From Hyphomicrobiales bacterium (GTDB lineage: Bacteria > Pseudomonadota > Alphaproteobacteria > Rhizobiales > Rhizobiaceae), in NCBI GenBank assembly GCA_900472175.1, contig UCHD01000023.1, positions 1 through 64,000 of the forward strand: DNA of 64,000 nt, given 5' to 3'. The notes under the pieces are model-generated. The model made no database searches. It was not told the DNA's origin and worked only from the letters and a program-made list of their open reading frames with translations. The position numbers and the translations under genes were made by a program. Below, one piece after another: positions 53,186 to 63,890 of this stretch; position 1 is the stretch's first letter; the number at the start of each line of letters is the position of its first letter.

Positions 53186-53392
53186 ATGAGCTCAGACGAA
53201 GCCAAGGGCGCCTCCAACGTGGCGCCGCTGCGCAAGGCGGTGTCTTGCCCCGAGTGCAAGCGCCCGTCGCATCGCGAACACTACCCCTTCTGCTCGGACC
53301 GCTGCCGCAACGTCGATCTCAACAGATGGCTGACCGGCTCCTATGCCATTCCAGTGGCCGACGATGAATCAAAAGCCAACGGCGAGGATTGA
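53186..53392 (+). CDS. yacG: DNA gyrase inhibitor / zinc-binding protein YacG
   Basis: A 68-aa zinc protein. The CPECKRP and FCSDRCRNVDLNRWL segments give the CX2C...CX3C zinc site and the family core; an acidic tail follows. YacG binds GyrB and blocks DNA binding. It follows maf by 4 bases, the usual arrangement, and ends the block. Confidence 0.93.
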   Translation: MSSDEAKGASNVAPLRKAVSCPECKRPSHREHYPFCSDRCRNVDLNRWLTGSYAIPVADDESKANGED

Positions 53393-53437
53393 GAACGTCC
53401 GGATTTTCGCGGGATATCCGTTGTTTTTCAATTATTT

Positions 53438-53480
53438 GCACCAAATGACATTTTCCTGTCGAAAAAACGTCATTTGGTGC
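53438..53480. repeat. 12-bp perfect inverted repeat between yacG and tRNA-Phe
   Basis: GCACCAAATGAC (53438-53449) and its exact complement (53469-53480) are separated by 19 bases. It ends directly at the -35 element of the tRNA-Phe promoter. It could be the yacG terminator (no T-run) or a protein-binding site acting on the tRNA promoter. Confidence 0.6.
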
Positions 53481-53508
53481 TGGACACCGCCGAACAAGAT
53501 GTTATAAC
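53481..53508 (+). promoter_or_regulatory. Predicted promoter of tRNA-Phe
   Basis: TGGACA (53481-53486), 16-base spacer, TATAAC (53503-53508): a good sigma-70-type promoter, 71 bases before the tRNA. Confidence 0.6.
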
Positions 53509-53579
53509 CCCGCTCGCTTCCGGGGCGAAACCAACGCCCCACGGTTCTTCAAGCGGAACCATTGCCTGACGGCAAGGAT

Positions 53580-53655
53580 GCCCGGATAGCTCAGTTGGTA
53601 GAGCAGCGGATTGAAAATCCGCGTGTCGGTGGTTCAAATCCGCCTCCGGGCACCA
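53580..53655 (+). tRNA. tRNA-Phe (GAA anticodon)
   Basis: Acceptor GCCCGGA/TCCGGGC with encoded CCA; D-arm TAGCTCAGTTGGTAGAGC; anticodon stem GCGGA/TCCGC around TTGAAAA, anticodon GAA; T-arm GGTGGTTCAAATCCGCC. 76 bases. Confidence 0.98.
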
Positions 53656-54144
53656 TTCACTTGGTCCCCCAAACTAATTGATTGTCGCCATCATAGTCGC
53701 TGGACGAACGCCGTTTCGTGTGGAGTGTGACGATCCGCGTTCAGCCTTGGAGTTGGGAACCGGACATCGCGAAGATGCCCTGTTCAGTCTCGCGCGGGAT
53801 TGGCCGGGTGCAAATGGCGGATAGGGCGCGCCATATTTGGTGGTGTTCTATCCATTTCTGTCAGCCGGAGCTGGCCTTGCGGGCGGTGCCGGACCCTATT
53901 CTGTTGGCGGACAATGTTCGCTAGTCCGTTGATGCGTCGATGGATACTGATAATTATCATTTAAAAACAATAAATTGAATGGCTCCACACGTAGAGTTCG
54001 CCGCCGCGCAGGGTGCAGGTTATGTCAGATATCGGGCTGACCATCGGCGTAAATGCTGCTGGCATCACCTCTGCCTCATTCATGCCGCATTCACATTTGG
54101 TGCGCTCTAAAGCCAGCAGCCGATTGGGCTTTAGGGAGTAGAAA
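53656..54144. other. Non-coding stretch after tRNA-Phe
   Basis: 489 bases with no supported gene. A 68-codon frame at 53718-53924 has tryptophan/cysteine-rich composition unlike real proteins here. No integrase, direct repeat of the tRNA 3' end or other sign of a mobile insertion was seen. The last part must contain the promoter for the 54145 gene. Confidence 0.5.
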
Positions 54145-54474
54145 ATGCAGAGAATGAAAATCGCCGTTGCCGCTGCTGCGGTGTTGTTGAGCGCCAGTGT
54201 TTCTCATGCGGAAGACCTGGTCTTCACGCTGAAGAACGGCACGAAATCGGTACTCAACAATTTCCACGCTTCGCCTGTTGGCGTCGACAAGTGGGAAGAC
54301 GATATCTTCGGCAGCCAGGCGCTTGGTCCGAATGAAACCATGGAAATCACCATCGCCGACGGCCGCAACGTCTGCAAGTACGACATGCGTTTCGAATTCC
54401 AGGGTGATGATCTCGACGTCACCACCGACACCCAGGATCTCTGCGAACTCGGCGAATACACCATCGAAGAATAA
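54145..54474 (+). CDS. Small periplasmic protein of unknown function
   Basis: A 109-aa exported protein. A Sec signal peptide (MQRMKIAVAAAAVLLSASVSHA) is followed by an acidic mature domain of about 87 residues with two cysteines (NVCKYDMRFEF and DLCELGEY) that could form a disulfide. LVFTLKNGTKSVLNNFHASP suggests a beta-rich fold. GGGAG lies upstream of the ATG and a strong terminator follows the stop. No family name could be given; similar small secreted proteins are common in rhizobia. Confidence 0.75.
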   Translation: MQRMKIAVAAAAVLLSASVSHAEDLVFTLKNGTKSVLNNFHASPVGVDKWEDDIFGSQALGPNETMEITIADGRNVCKYDMRFEFQGDDLDVTTDTQDLCELGEYTIEE

Positions 54475-54494
54475 GCGTTCGAACGCTTGATCTG

Positions 54495-54528
54495 CCCCGT
54501 CACCGCTTCCGTGTTGGCGGGGTTTTTT
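54495..54528 (+). terminator. Intrinsic terminator
   Basis: CCCCGTCA pairs with TGGCGGGG (one G-T wobble) in an 8-bp stem with a 12-base loop, then TTTTTT. It lies 20 bases after the stop of the 54145-54474 gene. Confidence 0.8.
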
Positions 54529-54946
54529 ACGTGTCCTTTTTGCGGCATTCTGCAAGGTGTCACGGAACCGGAAACGGCCCCCTTTTTGGACGACCGGCAA
54601 CCGCATTTTCCTCTTCACAGCGGGAGACTATCGTCTTGCCATCAGCAGACAAGGCATTTTGATACCGGGGGCGCGCCAGCTTCCTCCGGGGGAGGGCCTG
54701 AAACTGTGTGATTTTGGTGACGGGCAGCCAGCATGTTGTGGGTACGCCGGTGCGCGGCCGGGGCTGCCTTCGAAATGTCCTAATAAGAGGTGAACAGTTG
54801 AGCGTCTGTCATCTGCAACCGATCCTCGTTCTTGCTGGTCCTTGCGTTATCATCCCACTCGGGATCGCTGCAACATTCGATGACTGTTGTGAATCTATCG
54901 GCTGAATGGCCGCGTGCGATGTGCGGCCCCGGTTTGAGAAGGAAAA
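54529..54946. other. Non-coding stretch before the DUF992 gene
   Basis: 418 bases. No reading frame looks protein-like on either strand. It should contain the promoter of the gene at 54947, but no clear -35/-10 pair was picked out. Confidence 0.45.
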
Positions 54947-55483
54947 ATGATGAAGAAAACCCTCGCTTTGGCGCTCACCGCCGCGACCCTGTCCCTGACG
55001 GGCGCAATTGCCGCTCAGGCTGCCGATCTGGCAAGCGGTGCGCCGGCCCCCAGCTATCAAGAGAGCGACGTGCGTGGCGGTGTGAAGATCGGCTATCTCG
55101 AATGCGAAGTCGGCGGCGGCGCCGGTTATGTGCTCGGCTCGGCCAAGGAAATCGATTGCACTTTCCATTCCTCGGTCGGCAAGGAGCGTACGGATCATTA
55201 TAGCGGCGCTATCCGGAAGATGGGTGTCGATTTGGGCTTCACCACGCGCAGCAAGCTTGTCTGGGCGGTGCTTGCGCCGACGGCGGGTTACCATCAGGGT
55301 TCGCTCAGCGGCCTCTATCAGGGCGCAAGCGTCGAAGCCACGGTCGGCGCAGGCATCGGTGCAAACGTCCTCGTGGGCGGCACCTCGGGTTCCATTCACC
55401 TGCAGACGATCAGCGTGACGGGCCAGCTCGGCCTCAATCTTGCGGCCGGCGGCACGTCGGTAACGCTGACAGCCATCAACTAA
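54947..55483 (+). CDS. DUF992 domain exported protein
   Basis: A 178-aa secreted protein of the DUF992 family. The signal peptide covers about 1-26 (KKTLALALTAATLSLTGAIAAQA). The domain shows GGVKIGYLECEVGGGAGYVLGSAKEIDCTF, with a Cys pair, followed by YSGAIRKMGVDLGFT and LVWAVLAPT, the hallmark wording. The C-terminus is Gly-rich. The function of the family is unknown; members are often abundant periplasmic proteins. Two consecutive ATGs (54947, 54950) follow AAGGAAAA. Convergent with the ABC-type gene through a shared terminator. Confidence 0.88.
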   Translation: MMKKTLALALTAATLSLTGAIAAQAADLASGAPAPSYQESDVRGGVKIGYLECEVGGGAGYVLGSAKEIDCTFHSSVGKERTDHYSGAIRKMGVDLGFTTRSKLVWAVLAPTAGYHQGSLSGLYQGASVEATVGAGIGANVLVGGTSGSIHLQTISVTGQLGLNLAAGGTSVTLTAIN

Positions 55484-55487
55484 ACGA

Positions 55488-55525
55488 TGCCGCTTCCCCG
55501 CCGTCTCTTCGGTGGGGAAGCGGCA
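55488..55525. terminator. Bidirectional terminator between convergent genes
   Basis: TGCCGCTTCCCC (55488-55499) and GGGGAAGCGGCA (55514-55525) form a perfect 12-bp stem that extends by three more pairs including a G-T wobble. It lies between the stops of the DUF992 gene and the convergent ABC-type gene. There is no T-run, but the stem is very stable. Confidence 0.75.
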
Positions 55526-55556
55526 GTAGACCTGCGCTGCCAGTCACTCCGCCTGT

Positions 55557-57386
55557 TCAATCCGCCAGTTCAGGATTATCCGCGCGAAGGCTTTTGGGCC
55601 TAAGCAGGCGAATCGCCTTGCCTGCGGGGCTGCTCTGGAGTTGCAGCGTGCGGGTAAAGAAGCGGTTACCCGATGCCACCCTGCCGATATTGACGATGGC
55701 CGCGTCATCCAGTTCCTGCTCCATGAAGGTCAGGACCTGCTGGTAGGCATCCCGGTCCAGGGTATCGAGCGCCTCGTCGATGATGATCCAGGCCGGTTTG
55801 TGCAGCCCAAGCCGCGCAATGGCCAGAAGCCTGATTTCGACTTCATTCAGCGTCAGTTTCGTCCGCATGTCCTGATCAAAGCTGTTTTGCAGTTTGCTCA
55901 AACCGACCTTGGACAATACCGACACCAGATCGGCTTTCTTGAAGCGGCCCGGGTTTTCCGGATAGCTGAGAACTTCTTCCAGCGTTCCCGGGGGAAAGTA
56001 GGGTGTTCGCGGCACAAAGGCGATGTCGTCGCCATCGGGCAGGGCAATGCGTCCATGGCCCCACGGCCAGAGCCCGGCCAGAGACCGGAAGAACGGCGCC
56101 TTTTCCACATCCGAATCGCTGGTGACGAGAACGCGGTCGCCGGGCTTGATCTCGACATGCTGATCGGCCAGCTTGATGCAGCCGGAAGGCAGGGCGATTT
56201 CCAGCTGGTCGATAGTCAGCTGGTGGCCGTTCGTCCTGGCAAATTCGATGCGCTTGTCGTTTTCGTGCCGCTCATCGGTCATCAGGATCGCAGAGCGGAA
56301 GGCGGCGACGCGCAGTAATGTCGCCCGCCAGTCGGCGATGCTGTCGATATTGTCGACGAACCAGCGCAGTGACGCATTGACCTGATTGAATGCGCCGACC
56401 GCCATCATCAAGCCGCCGAAGCTGAGATCGCCGTTGAAATAGACGGGGGCGGCGATAACGATCGGTGCAACGACCGTGACCCAGCCATACCCGGCCGTCA
56501 CCCATGTCAGCCGGGTCAGTGCCATCATCAGCTTGTTGCTGATCTCAAGCACCGAGGCGAGATCGCGCTGCAGGCGGCGCTTTTCGTTTGCCTCGCCTGA
56601 TGACAAGGAGACGGCTTCGATATGTTCGTTGACCCGCATCAGCGAGAAGCGCAGGGCGGCTTCCCTTGCGTAGTGATCGCCATTGATCTTGACGAGTGGG
56701 CGGCCGACGAACCAGCTGAGGGCCGCGGCGGTGCCGGCATAGAGGAACGCCGCCCAGACCATGTAGCCGGGGATATTGAGATCGTAGCTGCCGACATGGA
56801 AGACGAAGCCGGCGGACAGCGACCACAGCACGCCGACGAAACTGGCAAGCAGAATGCCCGATTGGAACAGGCCGATGGTCAAGCCCGCCGTCAGGTCGGC
56901 AAGGTGGCGGGCATCCTCATGCACGCGCTGGTCGGGATTGATGCCGATCGCGCCGGCATTGGCAAGCCGGAAGGCGCGGGCCGGTTTCATCCACTCGCCG
57001 ATGAGGTCGAGCGTCAGGCCCTCCCTCAGCTTGATCCGGATCCACTGGCTGAGCCAGGTCTGCATCACATTGAGAACCAGAAGCGTTCCGGCAATCTGGC
57101 CAAAGGTGATGAACTGCATCAGGAAGGCTGAGAGATCGCGCCGCTCGAGCGTATCGTAGAAGGGTTTGTACCATCGGTTCAGCATGATCTGCCCGAAGGC
57201 GGTCGCCAGGATGACCGTGACGATCCCGATCGCCAGCCAGATGATCGCCTTGCGAACCGGCGAAGCGACAAAGGCCCGCTGCATCATGCGGAGTTGATCG
57301 AAAAATGGCTGCTCGTCGTCGGCCTCGGTACGGTGATTGGTCTTGCTGTTCATGTCATGCGGCATCGGCGCGAATCTCTCCACCAC
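55557..57386 (-). CDS. SbmA/BacA-ABCD-type transporter with degenerate ATPase domain
   Basis: A 609-aa half-transporter: an ABC_membrane_2/SbmA_BacA-like membrane domain (about residues 40-370, with FGQIMLNRWYKPFYDTLERRDL and NPDQRVHEDARHL) fused to a C-terminal nucleotide-binding domain. The ATPase motifs are badly altered: Walker A is SDSDVEKAP, the Q-loop Gln is Arg (VPRTPYFPPGTL), the signature is LTLNEVEIR and the H-loop His is Arg (NIGRVAS); only Walker B IIIDEALDTLD remains. The frame is fully open, so this is not recent decay. GTG at 57386 with GGAGG 8 bases upstream is the preferred start; ATG at 57365 is possible. The substrate is unknown. Confidence 0.85.
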   Translation of the reverse strand: MVERFAPMPHDMNSKTNHRTEADDEQPFFDQLRMMQRAFVASPVRKAIIWLAIGIVTVILATAFGQIMLNRWYKPFYDTLERRDLSAFLMQFITFGQIAGTLLVLNVMQTWLSQWIRIKLREGLTLDLIGEWMKPARAFRLANAGAIGINPDQRVHEDARHLADLTAGLTIGLFQSGILLASFVGVLWSLSAGFVFHVGSYDLNIPGYMVWAAFLYAGTAAALSWFVGRPLVKINGDHYAREAALRFSLMRVNEHIEAVSLSSGEANEKRRLQRDLASVLEISNKLMMALTRLTWVTAGYGWVTVVAPIVIAAPVYFNGDLSFGGLMMAVGAFNQVNASLRWFVDNIDSIADWRATLLRVAAFRSAILMTDERHENDKRIEFARTNGHQLTIDQLEIALPSGCIKLADQHVEIKPGDRVLVTSDSDVEKAPFFRSLAGLWPWGHGRIALPDGDDIAFVPRTPYFPPGTLEEVLSYPENPGRFKKADLVSVLSKVGLSKLQNSFDQDMRTKLTLNEVEIRLLAIARLGLHKPAWIIIDEALDTLDRDAYQQVLTFMEQELDDAAIVNIGRVASGNRFFTRTLQLQSSPAGKAIRLLRPKSLRADNPELAD

Positions 57387-57517
57387 GGTCTTCACCTCCG
57401 AAATATAGCGCGTCCGAGGCGCTACCCCTAAGAAAGATTAGCAGAGCAGCATGGAGCGAGGCAGTTCACCGCGCTTGTTTGCCGGCTATCATCGCAAATT
57501 CACGGGGTGATGGCTGT

Positions 57518-58261
57518 TCACGTTTCGCGGAGCTTGGCGTGCACGAAGGCCTTTGCCCCGGCAATCGCGGTGAACAGCGTGTCGCCGAAGGCCAGGCGCG
57601 CGGCAATCGCACTGGCCAGCATGCAACCGGTGCCGCGCATTGCCGCAGCAAGCCGTGGCGCGTCGAAGGACTGGTCAGCATGCCCCGTCCGGAAGAGAAT
57701 ATCGGTGGATTGCGCGCCGTCGCCATGCCCTCCCTTGACCAGAACCGCCTGCGCACCCGCCCTCAGAAGGGTTTGCGCTTGATTGGAAACGCTGTCTGTC
57801 GAGGTGGTTGGGATAGACCCCGCTAGAGCCGAAAGCTCTGGCAGATTGGGGGTGATCAGGGTGCAGGAGCCGAACAGATCGCGCAGGGCGTCCGTCGCGT
57901 CTGGGCTTAGCAATGCGCGGCCGGAGGTGGAGACCAGCACCGGATCAAGGACCACCGGGATTTCGGGATGGTCAACTAACACCCGCGCAACAGCGACAAT
58001 TGTCGTTGACGCCGCCAACATTCCAATCTTGATCGCTGCGATAGGGTTGGCCGTCAGAGCGGCGCGCATCTGCTGCGCCACCCGATCCGGCGCCACGGCA
58101 TCCACGTGCTCGACGCCGTGATGAGTCTGGATGGTGACGGCGGTGATCGCCACCGACGCCTTGACGCCAAAGGCGGCCAAGGTCTCGATATCACGCACGA
58201 TCCCGGCGCCACCGGACGAATCCGAGCCCGCGACGACAAGCACGTGCGGCATGTGGTTCAT
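57518..58261 (-). CDS. thiD: Hydroxymethylpyrimidine/phosphomethylpyrimidine kinase
   Basis: A 247-aa ribokinase-fold kinase that phosphorylates HMP and HMP-P to HMP-PP for thiamine synthesis. VLVVAGSDSSGGAGI near residue 6-20, the VLVKGGHG segment and the catalytic RGTGCMLASA are present. The ATG at 58261 has GAGGA upstream and lies 10 bases after thiE, so thiD is the last gene of the thiamine operon. An open frame extends upstream inside thiE but is not used. Confidence 0.93.
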   Translation of the reverse strand: MNHMPHVLVVAGSDSSGGAGIVRDIETLAAFGVKASVAITAVTIQTHHGVEHVDAVAPDRVAQQMRAALTANPIAAIKIGMLAASTTIVAVARVLVDHPEIPVVLDPVLVSTSGRALLSPDATDALRDLFGSCTLITPNLPELSALAGSIPTTSTDSVSNQAQTLLRAGAQAVLVKGGHGDGAQSTDILFRTGHADQSFDAPRLAAAMRGTGCMLASAIAARLAFGDTLFTAIAGAKAFVHAKLRET

Positions 58262-58271
58262 CGCGGCGTCC

Positions 58272-58877
58272 TCACCGGAAACGCGCCGTGCACGCGATCC
58301 ATTCCCGCACGCGTCCTTCCGGATCGGCATTGAGGGTGATGTCGGTGACAACAGCGGCGCTATCGGCGCCATGGGCAAAGACGCCGTCGATCCGGTCGAT
58401 ATTAATCCCGCCGATCGCCACCAGCGGCAGCGCGCCGATCCGTGTCTTCCAGTCGCGCACTTTCTCCAGCCCCTGCGGCGCCCATGTCATCTTCTTCAGG
58501 ATGGTCGGCCAGACCGGCCCGAGCGCCACATAGTCCGGCGCCGCCGCAAGCGCCGTCTCCAGTTCGGTCGCATCATGGGTGGAGAGCCCGAGCTTGAGCC
58601 CGGCGCCGCGAATGGTGGCGACATCGGCTTCGGCGAGATCCTCCTGGCCGAGGTGGACGAAATCGCAGCCTTCCTCAATTGCGACGCGCCAATAGTCGTT
58701 GATGATCAACTGGCAATCATGCGCGGCACAGACCGTTTTAGCGCGGCGAATGGCGGTCCGCAGCGCAGCATCGGTGCAATCCTTCATTCGCAACTGCACC
58801 AGCTTGACGCCGAGCGGCACGAGCCGGTCGATCCAGTCGGCGCTGTCAACGATCAGGTAGAACGGATCAAGCTTCAT
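58272..58877 (-). CDS. thiE: Thiamine-phosphate synthase
   Basis: A 201-aa (beta/alpha)8 enzyme coupling HMP-PP with thiazole phosphate. [41 protein letters not shown] and [10 protein letters not shown] are the conserved substrate- and pyrophosphate-binding segments. It overlaps thiG by 4 bases. Slightly shorter than the E. coli enzyme, as is usual in rhizobia. Confidence 0.93.
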   Translation of the reverse strand: MKLDPFYLIVDSADWIDRLVPLGVKLVQLRMKDCTDAALRTAIRRAKTVCAAHDCQLIINDYWRVAIEEGCDFVHLGQEDLAEADVATIRGAGLKLGLSTHDATELETALAAAPDYVALGPVWPTILKKMTWAPQGLEKVRDWKTRIGALPLVAIGGINIDRIDGVFAHGADSAAVVTDITLNADPEGRVREWIACTARFR

Positions 58878-59647
58878 GAAAACACCGCCTTGCCGATGAC
58901 GGGCGTCGAGGGAACGGCCATGTCGCGCGGCTCCAGCATGCCGGCGTGAAATGCTATGCGGCCCGCATCAATCGCGCCGGTAAACGCTGCGGCCATCGCA
59001 GCAGGGTCAACTGCCCCTGCAACGGCTGTGTTCAACAGCACGGCATCGAAACCAAGCTCCATGACAGTAGCGGCATGCGATGGCCGGCCGATACCGGCAT
59101 CGACGATCAGCGGCACCTCAGGAAAATTGGCCCGCATGCTGCGCAAGGCCGGCAGATTGACCGGCCCCATCGCCGAGCCGATCGGCGCACACCACGGCAT
59201 CAGCACGTTGCAACCGGCTTCCAGCAAACGTTCCGCAACGACAAGATCGTCGGTGGTGTAGGGAAAGACCTTGAAACCCTCGCCGCTGAGAATACGGGCA
59301 GCCTCGACCAGCGCGAAGACGTCTGGCTGCAACGTGTCATGATTGCCGATCACCTCAAGCTTGATCCAGTCGGTGGAAAACACGTCGCGGGCCATCTTGG
59401 CGGTCAGGACTGCTTCGGAAACAGTGTGGCAGCCGGCGGTATTGGGCAGAACCCGGACGCCGAGCGTGCGGATCAGTTCGAAGAAGGCGCCGCCTGCCTT
59501 GCCGCCCACCGTTTCGCGGCGCAGCGACACCGTGACGATATCGGTTCTCGATGCCCGAACTGCTTCGGCGAGAATGGCGGGTGAGGGGTAGCGGGCAGTG
59601 CCGAGCAGCAGGCGTGAAGACACTGAGGTTCCGTAGAGCGTTAACAT
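58874..59647 (-). CDS. thiG: Thiazole synthase
   Basis: A 257-aa TIM-barrel enzyme that forms the thiazole ring from deoxyxylulose phosphate, dehydroglycine and ThiS thiocarboxylate. The Schiff-base Lys is in [10 protein letters not shown] (about residue 96); [13 protein letters not shown] and [18 protein letters not shown] follow. It lies 2 bases after thiS. Complete. Confidence 0.95.
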   Translation of the reverse strand: MLTLYGTSVSSRLLLGTARYPSPAILAEAVRASRTDIVTVSLRRETVGGKAGGAFFELIRTLGVRVLPNTAGCHTVSEAVLTAKMARDVFSTDWIKLEVIGNHDTLQPDVFALVEAARILSGEGFKVFPYTTDDLVVAERLLEAGCNVLMPWCAPIGSAMGPVNLPALRSMRANFPEVPLIVDAGIGRPSHAATVMELGFDAVLLNTAVAGAVDPAAMAAAFTGAIDAGRIAFHAGMLEPRDMAVPSTPVIGKAVFS

Positions 59648-59649
59648 GA

Positions 59650-59847
59650 TTAGCCCCCCTGCATGGGCGACAGGATTTCGATCCGGTCGCGTTCACCCAG
59701 CGAAAATCCACTACGCTCTTCGCGATGCACAAGCTCACCGTTGACGGCCGTCGCCAGCCATTCGCCTTCGTAATCGAGAGCGGTCAGCAGATCGGCGAGT
59801 GTTACCGCCGCAACCTGCTGTTCCTCGCCGTTGATGATGAAAGTCAT
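59650..59847 (-). CDS. thiS: Sulfur carrier protein ThiS
   Basis: A 65-aa beta-grasp protein ending in the obligatory Gly-Gly that is adenylated and thiocarboxylated to donate sulfur to ThiG. VNGE and ILSPMQGG are typical. It overlaps thiO by 4 bases and precedes thiG. Confidence 0.95.
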   Translation of the reverse strand: MTFIINGEEQQVAAVTLADLLTALDYEGEWLATAVNGELVHREERSGFSLGERDRIEILSPMQGG

Positions 59848-60830
59848 GACGCCTTCCTTTCGGGTTGTCTTTGTTCTGCAAGCAGACGCCGTGCCACCTC
59901 TCCAGCCATGGCGGGCGCCAGCAGGTAGCCATGGCGGTAAAGGCCATTCACGTGCAGGGTGCGCCCCTCCTCGGTCACGCGTGGCAGGTTGTCGGGATAG
60001 GCGGGACGCACGCCTGCGCCGGCCTCGGTCAGCCGCGCCTCTCCAAAGGCGGGGTGGAGTGCATACGCGGTATTCAGCAATTCCATCAGCGAGCGGGCCG
60101 TGATGGGGCCGGCATCATCGCTTTCGATCATGGTCGCGCCGACCATGAAACGGTTCTTTCCGCGCGGCACGATATAGATCGGGTGACGTGGATGCAGCAG
60201 GCGGATGGGGCGGGAAAGGCTTATCTCGCCGGTTTCGAGTAGGAGCATCTCTCCACGCACGCCGCGAAGATCCGGAAGCAACCCGATCTGTGCCGGGCCG
60301 GTGCAATCGACGGTGCGGTCATAATGGGCTTCCGCTGGGACGCCCCCGGCGCCGAACAGGAAACGCATACGCGTTTCCTCCAGCGCTCCGGTCAGCGCGG
60401 ACAATGCCTGCAGTGGATCAAGATGGGCTTCCTGCCGGAAAAACAGGGCCTTGCGGAAACGGCCGGCGAGATCCGGTTCCAGTGCCGCAATCGCCGCTTC
60501 GTCCAGCCACTCCCAGCCGGTGGTACGGCTGGCAAAACGGTCCAGTTCGCCAGTGTCACGGCTGCCCGCGACGACCAGCGTGCCGCAACGCTGCACATGG
60601 CCGGGGAGTGCAGCCTCCCACCAGTCGGCGGCCACTCGGCCGAGTGTCAGCACGGGTTCATCCGCGCTTTCCCGCTCGCACCAGGGGGCCAGCATACCGC
60701 CGGCAAAGCCTGACGCGCCGGTGCCGATCCTTTCGGCGCGTTCGAGGATGGTGACCTCGAATCCGTGGCGGTAGAGTTGCCAGGCGACCGTGAGGCCGGC
60801 AACGCCGGCCCCTTTGACGAGGATACGCAT
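59844..60830 (-). CDS. thiO: Glycine oxidase ThiO
   Basis: A 328-aa FAD-dependent D-amino-acid-oxidase-family enzyme that makes dehydroglycine for thiazole formation. The FAD motif GAGVAGLTVAWQLYRHG begins at about residue 7; the C-terminal GAGVRPAYPDNLPRV and GLYRHGYLLAPAMA are conserved. The ATG at 60830 follows the thiC stop by 2 bases; a GTG at 60836 overlaps the stop but is a weaker choice. Confidence 0.93.
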   Translation of the reverse strand: MRILVKGAGVAGLTVAWQLYRHGFEVTILERAERIGTGASGFAGGMLAPWCERESADEPVLTLGRVAADWWEAALPGHVQRCGTLVVAGSRDTGELDRFASRTTGWEWLDEAAIAALEPDLAGRFRKALFFRQEAHLDPLQALSALTGALEETRMRFLFGAGGVPAEAHYDRTVDCTGPAQIGLLPDLRGVRGEMLLLETGEISLSRPIRLLHPRHPIYIVPRGKNRFMVGATMIESDDAGPITARSLMELLNTAYALHPAFGEARLTEAGAGVRPAYPDNLPRVTEEGRTLHVNGLYRHGYLLAPAMAGEVARRLLAEQRQPERKAS

Positions 60831-60832
60831 GG

Positions 60833-62884
<2,052 letters not shown>

Positions 62885-63033
62885 GGTGAATGCACCAATC
62901 TAGGCACAGTTTTGGACGGAGCGTCAAGGGCCGTTGCGCGCTGCATCATCCGGCCGCCGCTCTCGGCCCATCGCAAGACTGTGAAGATATCCAATGATTA
63001 CAAGCGCGCCCTCGACAGCGCCGCCCCGGCAAA

Positions 63034-63043
63034 TTATCTATAA
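63034..63043. promoter_or_regulatory. BioR box upstream of bioR
   Basis: TTATCTATAA, a perfect match to the published BioR consensus TTATMKATAA, 3 bases before the ATG of the GntR-family gene. It indicates autoregulation and identifies the regulator. Confidence 0.8.
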
Positions 63044-63046
63044 AAC

Positions 63047-63715
63047 ATGACCTCAGCGAGCGAAGACACGATTGCCAGCCGCATCAGCCGCATCCTGGCC
63101 GACAGAATCGTCACCGGACAATTGGACCCGGGTACGAAGCTGCGGCAGGACCATATTGCCGAGGAGTTCGGGACCAGTCATGTGCCGGTGCGCGAGGCTT
63201 TCCGGCGGCTGGAGGCGCAGGGGCTTGCGGTCAGCGAGCCACGCCGGGGCGTGCGGGTCGCGTCCTTCGATCTGAAGGAAGTGCGCGAAGTGGCGCAGAT
63301 GCGCGCTGCGCTTGAGGTTTTAGCCCTTCGCCACGCTGCACCACATCTGACGCCTGCGATCCTCGATCAAGCCGAAGAAGCGACGGTCGCAGGTGACAAT
63401 TCCCGCGATGTCCGCTCCTGGGAAGAAGCAAACCGCCGCTTTCACACGCTGATTCTGACCCCCTGCGGCATGCCGCGGCTGCTGGCCGCGATCAGCGATC
63501 TGCATGCGGCCAGTGCCCGGTTCCTGTTCGCCAGTTGGCGGTCGGAATGGGAAGTGCGCACCGATCATGATCACCGCGCCATCCTGACCTTTCTGCGTCA
63601 GGGCAATATCGAGAACGCCGCTCCCGTCCTTGAACGGCACGTGCAATGGATCGGGCAGAAGCCCGTTCGCAATGCCTCCGGTGCGACGCGGGATGCCTTC
63701 GCCATCGTCGGCTGA
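63047..63715 (+). CDS. bioR: BioR, GntR-family repressor of biotin genes
   Basis: A 222-aa GntR regulator: winged helix at about 8-75 (LDPGTKLRQDHIAEEFGTSHVPVREAFRRLEAQGL) and an FCD ligand domain (about 85-210; MRAALEVLALRHAAPHL, DHDHRAILTFLRQG). The family is broad, so the specific call rests on the two BioR boxes, one overlapping its own start region and one before the next gene. In Agrobacterium and Brucella BioR represses biotin synthesis or uptake genes. The ATG at 63047 has no strong ribosome site. Confidence 0.8.
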   Translation: MTSASEDTIASRISRILADRIVTGQLDPGTKLRQDHIAEEFGTSHVPVREAFRRLEAQGLAVSEPRRGVRVASFDLKEVREVAQMRAALEVLALRHAAPHLTPAILDQAEEATVAGDNSRDVRSWEEANRRFHTLILTPCGMPRLLAAISDLHAASARFLFASWRSEWEVRTDHDHRAILTFLRQGNIENAAPVLERHVQWIGQKPVRNASGATRDAFAIVG

Positions 63716-63850
63716 GAATTATTTTTCACTTCCTTTTTTCCTGATTTTGACTGCTTTCGGTGCGTCTCTCCGGATTATGGAGACGCGTACTGCGGGAATT
63801 TTTACGCCATGCACTAAAAAGGCGGTTGCGATTCCATGGCTTTGGATAAA

Positions 63851-63860
63851 TTATAGATAA
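63851..63860. promoter_or_regulatory. BioR box upstream of the gene at the right edge
   Basis: TTATAGATAA, matching TTATMKATAA, in an AT-rich promoter-like stretch. It predicts that the next gene to the right belongs to the biotin regulon. Confidence 0.7.
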
Positions 63861-63890
63861 TTATTATTTTTAATCTATCATGCTAGGTGG

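Noticed and set aside
53718-53924. 68-codon plus-strand frame after tRNA-Phe
   Set aside because: No ribosome site and an implausible Trp/Cys-rich composition.
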